Assembly: GCA_028278065.1 (NCBI GenBank)
Contig: JANQFA010000226.1
Location: 1 to 33,060 of the forward strand
Direction of reading: 5' to 3'
From: Myxococcota bacterium
GTDB lineage: Bacteria > Myxococcota_A > UBA9160 > JAFDET01
DNA: 33,060 bases
Shown here piece by piece: positions 32,201-33,060 of the stretch; position 1 is the stretch's first letter, and each line of letters opens with the position of its first letter. The translations under genes were made by a program, and so were the position numbers. Under the pieces are notes generated by a model. It made no database searches. It was not told the origin of the DNA and saw only the letters and a program-made list of their open reading frames with translations.

Positions 32201-32250
32201 CGCAGGAGCCCCGGCGACGAGCCCGGCTTCGTGTTCTCGGCATCGGCCAC
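29239..32250 (-). CDS. PhaC-like alpha/beta hydrolase fused to a degenerate acyl-CoA-synthetase domain
   Basis: This 1,003-residue protein has two parts. Residues ~40-370 are an alpha/beta hydrolase of the polyhydroxyalkanoate-synthase type with the triad Ser146 (GYSQGG), Asp312 (GKNDSIAPP) and His341 (PAGHFGLVVG). True PHA synthases have Cys in the elbow, so this is more likely an esterase or acyltransferase. Residues ~450-1000 resemble an AMP-binding acyl-CoA synthetase (A5 YAATEGD). Its P-loop is AGDSERIGVN instead of TSGTTGLPKG, A7 is STGEL instead of STGDL, and the C-terminal Lys motif reads TAGQRIRRSAL. The ligase half is therefore probably not catalytic and may bind acyl-CoA. A GTG at 32250 follows GGAGG by seven bases. 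The gene begins 13 bases after riboflavin synthase, so it is probably co-transcribed. Confidence 0.8.
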   Translation of the reverse strand: MADAENTKPGSSPGLLRRLVAAAQNGLEIARFGGLAEREPSPHAIVAEGANHRLRRYFVSQAGGPPALLVPPLMMTAEVWDVAPDTSAVAALRASGVDPWVVDFGSPEVEEGGLERTLNDHVLAVSEAVATVREKTGRDVHLMGYSQGGMFCYQAAAYRNAACADGSGIASLVGFGSPVDLHGALPVDLPADVLAQVIDGVGSVQSRLFPSGIPSWATKLGFQLMDPVNAVRQRIDFARQLYDREALLEREGMRRFLDGEAWIAFPGPALLDVAQQLVAHNRMLQGGFVIDGYSITLASITCPILVFTGKNDSIAPPRTVRAIYKAAPRAEAWEVSLPAGHFGLVVGSRSAEITWPTVARWLDWCEGGAERPQNLVRLESREKRASGTPGLVEQVSEGVGSMWSIGAGLASGAAEIVGRGSGLVSRLSDAIAPQLPLLGRLDRLRSASRVGLGRVLQERAEESPEETFFLFEGRAHSYRAANQRVDNVVLGLLACGVRQGEHVGVLMSTRPSALAATFALSRIGAVPVLLRPDVDLRTQLRETPVSHLVSDPEHGPGAVESFGEGVLVLGGGGGPRELPPGLLDMEAIDVAQVEPPGWYTPDPGLAGELGLILIAGDSERIGVNRVTNRRFATSAYGTATACALTEGDTVCCCSPTYHATGILVCVGGALVAGARLAMTEPSQGALDPRSFWEDVRRYGVSVVFYTGTMLRFLVNAPATPAERHHPIRLFAGSGMPLGIWKRVAERFHPARVVEFYAATEGDAVLVNVTGRKPGCVGRPLPGGAELAVARYDLSRERLELDTGGFALRCDEGEAGLLLGRVDAGRGGAASRVLRSVFAAGDTWFSTGELVSVDSDGDYWLVGGVADTVDAPGGAFSPVPVERVLAGSLGFVDVVAVYGVAVEGLDAEIPVAALTLRRGAKLDALGLRRVVTDALPPAERPLVVRVVETLPLTAGQRIRRSALRRQGLGLGTGGGEVLWLAPGEPAYVPLDLEHGIDALRSVPR

Positions 32251-32263
32251 GGCGTGCCTCCGG

Positions 32264-32863
32264 CTAGCTCGGAGAGATCCGCTCCAGGTACTTCTTCACG
32301 TACTTGCCGAGGACGTCGGCTTCGAGGTTCACCGGATCACCGGGCGAGCGTTCGCCCAGGGTGGTCACCTCGAGGGTGTGGGGAATGAGCGCGACGTCGA
32401 AGCCATCTCGGCGCACGTCGCAAACGGTCAGCGAGACCCCGTCGATGGCCACGCTGCCCTTCTCCACCAGGAGGTCCGCCAGCTCCTCGGAGCAGGTCAC
32501 GTAGAAGCGCACGTCGTCGCCGTCGCGCTCCAGGCGCTCGACCCGGCCGGTAGCGTCCACATGGCCCTGGACGATGTGACCGTCGAGCCGCCCGTCGGCC
32601 CGCATCGCGCGCTCGACGTTCACCCGCTGGCCGACATCCAGGCTCCCCAGCGACGTCTTGAGCAGGGTCTCCCGGATCGCCTCGAAGGAGAGCACCCCCC
32701 CGGCCACGTCCACGACCGTGAGGCAGGCGCCGTTGATCGCCACGCTGTCCCCGATCTCGACCCCCGCGACCACGGCGGGCGCCTCGATCGCGAAGCGCAC
32801 CACCTCGCCGCGCTCCTCCGCGGAGGCGATCTTCCCGACGGTCTCGACGATCCCGGTGAACAT
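32264..32863 (-). CDS. ribE: Riboflavin synthase, alpha subunit
   Basis: This 199-residue enzyme converts two molecules of 6,7-dimethyl-8-ribityllumazine to riboflavin, the last step of the vitamin B2 pathway, and works as a homotrimer. The two lumazine-binding repeats are clear. The first begins MFTGIVETVG and contains DSVAINGACLTVV and FEAIRETL. The second begins GHIVQGHVDATG and contains KGSVAIDGVSLTV and LIPHTLEVTTL. The ATG at 32863 follows AGGAGG by about six bases. It starts 10 bases after the stop of the upstream gene, and there is no room for an FMN riboswitch. No ribD, ribBA or ribH is in view. The gene is named ribE here; some schemes call it ribC. Confidence 0.97.
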   Translation of the reverse strand: MFTGIVETVGKIASAEERGEVVRFAIEAPAVVAGVEIGDSVAINGACLTVVDVAGGVLSFEAIRETLLKTSLGSLDVGQRVNVERAMRADGRLDGHIVQGHVDATGRVERLERDGDDVRFYVTCSEELADLLVEKGSVAIDGVSLTVCDVRRDGFDVALIPHTLEVTTLGERSPGDPVNLEADVLGKYVKKYLERISPS

Positions 32864-32873
32864 GGGGGGCCTC

Positions 32874-33060
32874 CTAGAGCGGGAAGCGCGCGTCGATCTC
32901 CCGCAGCAGTCGCTCGCGGACCGTCTCGTAGTCGGCCTCGAGCTCGATCGGCGGGTTGGGCATCTCGGAGACGATGCCCTCGAGCTCCATCTCGTGGTAG
33001 CGGAGCTTGTAGTCGGTGAACTTGAGGCCGTGGGCGGTGGAGATCACCACCACCTTCTCG
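32874..33060 (-). CDS. Probable threonine synthase, C-terminal fragment (gene runs off the window)
   Basis: The last 61 codons of a larger gene are visible. They start VVVISTAHGLKFTDYKLRYH and end RERLLREIDARFPL. The STAHGLKF block is typical of the C-terminal end of class-type threonine synthases (PLP enzyme, O-phosphohomoserine to threonine). The catalytic Lys and PLP pocket lie outside the window, so other fold-type II PLP enzymes are possible. The gene is cut by the right edge. Its stop is 10 bases before riboflavin synthase, so the two are likely co-transcribed. Confidence 0.6.
   Translation of the reverse strand, partial: EKVVVISTAHGLKFTDYKLRYHEMELEGIVSEMPNPPIELEADYETVRERLLREIDARFPL

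Noticed and set aside
29272-32388. Long plus-strand open frame of about 1,038 codons opposite the fusion gene
   Set aside because: It is an antisense shadow caused by high GC at third codon positions. Its translation is low-complexity in His, Arg and Gln with no domain, while the minus strand has clear hydrolase and ligase motifs.
32864-32873. FMN riboswitch before riboflavin synthase
   Set aside because: Only ten bases separate the gene from the upstream stop codon, leaving no room.

Overview
The window is about 33 kb of GC-rich DNA from a Gram-negative bacterium. It encodes an outer-membrane beta-barrel protein, a LolA-like periplasmic protein, a PilT/PilU-type pilus motor and KhpA. The mix of genes (CRTAC1-type protein, lysine-rich histone-H1-like protein, very-long-chain acyl-CoA synthetases, GH38 mannosidase) best suits an uncultivated deltaproteobacteria-like lineage (Myxococcota, Binatota or Desulfobacterota grade). 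This placement is an inference from gene content; there is no rRNA or marker tree to confirm it.

Positions 1 to about 7,190 look like an accessory region. It holds an unrecognised membrane protein, a ribbon-helix-helix protein coupled to a serine recombinase, about 1.4 kb of repeat-bearing non-coding DNA, a secreted FG-GAP/ASPIC-UnbV protein and a tyrosine integrase. Base and codon use here is visibly less GC-rich than downstream. The integrase faces away from an AmpG-like permease gene across only 61 bp that contain a 16-bp perfect palindrome. This is a likely right-hand island boundary.

From about 7,190 to 22,080 the window is chromosomal housekeeping. It carries an AmpG-like permease, a small secreted protein, a PilT/PilU ATPase followed by a histidine-kinase-like protein whose phospho-acceptor His is Arg, RNA polymerase omega, a histone-H1-like protein built only from K, R, A and T after Met, and a 30-residue bS22/COX24-type ribosomal protein. 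Then come a TPR protein, an acyl-CoA synthetase, KhpA, an HprK-like P-loop protein, a GH38 alpha-mannosidase, the Mg2+ transporter MgtE (with a possible acidic/proline-rich leader peptide) and a tandem glutaredoxin-like protein.

From 22,260 to 28,272 a tightly packed minus-strand operon runs TetR, LolA-like protein, FtsX permease 1, FtsX permease 2, LolD/MacB-type ATPase and outer-membrane beta-barrel protein. Most junctions overlap by 1-4 nt. It reads as a self-regulated envelope transport system that may move a lipid or lipoprotein to the outer membrane. A palindromic TetR-type operator lies between this operon and a divergent methyltransferase gene.

The right end is a second minus-strand run: the 3' end of a probable threonine synthase, riboflavin synthase, and a 1,003-residue fusion of a PhaC-like alpha/beta hydrolase with an acyl-CoA-synthetase-like domain whose ATP-binding motifs are degenerate. 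No complete novel multi-gene system could be proven. The best leads are the pseudo-kinase beside the pilus motor, the degenerate fusion enzyme, the mgtE leader and the repeat block at 2.87-3.15 kb.
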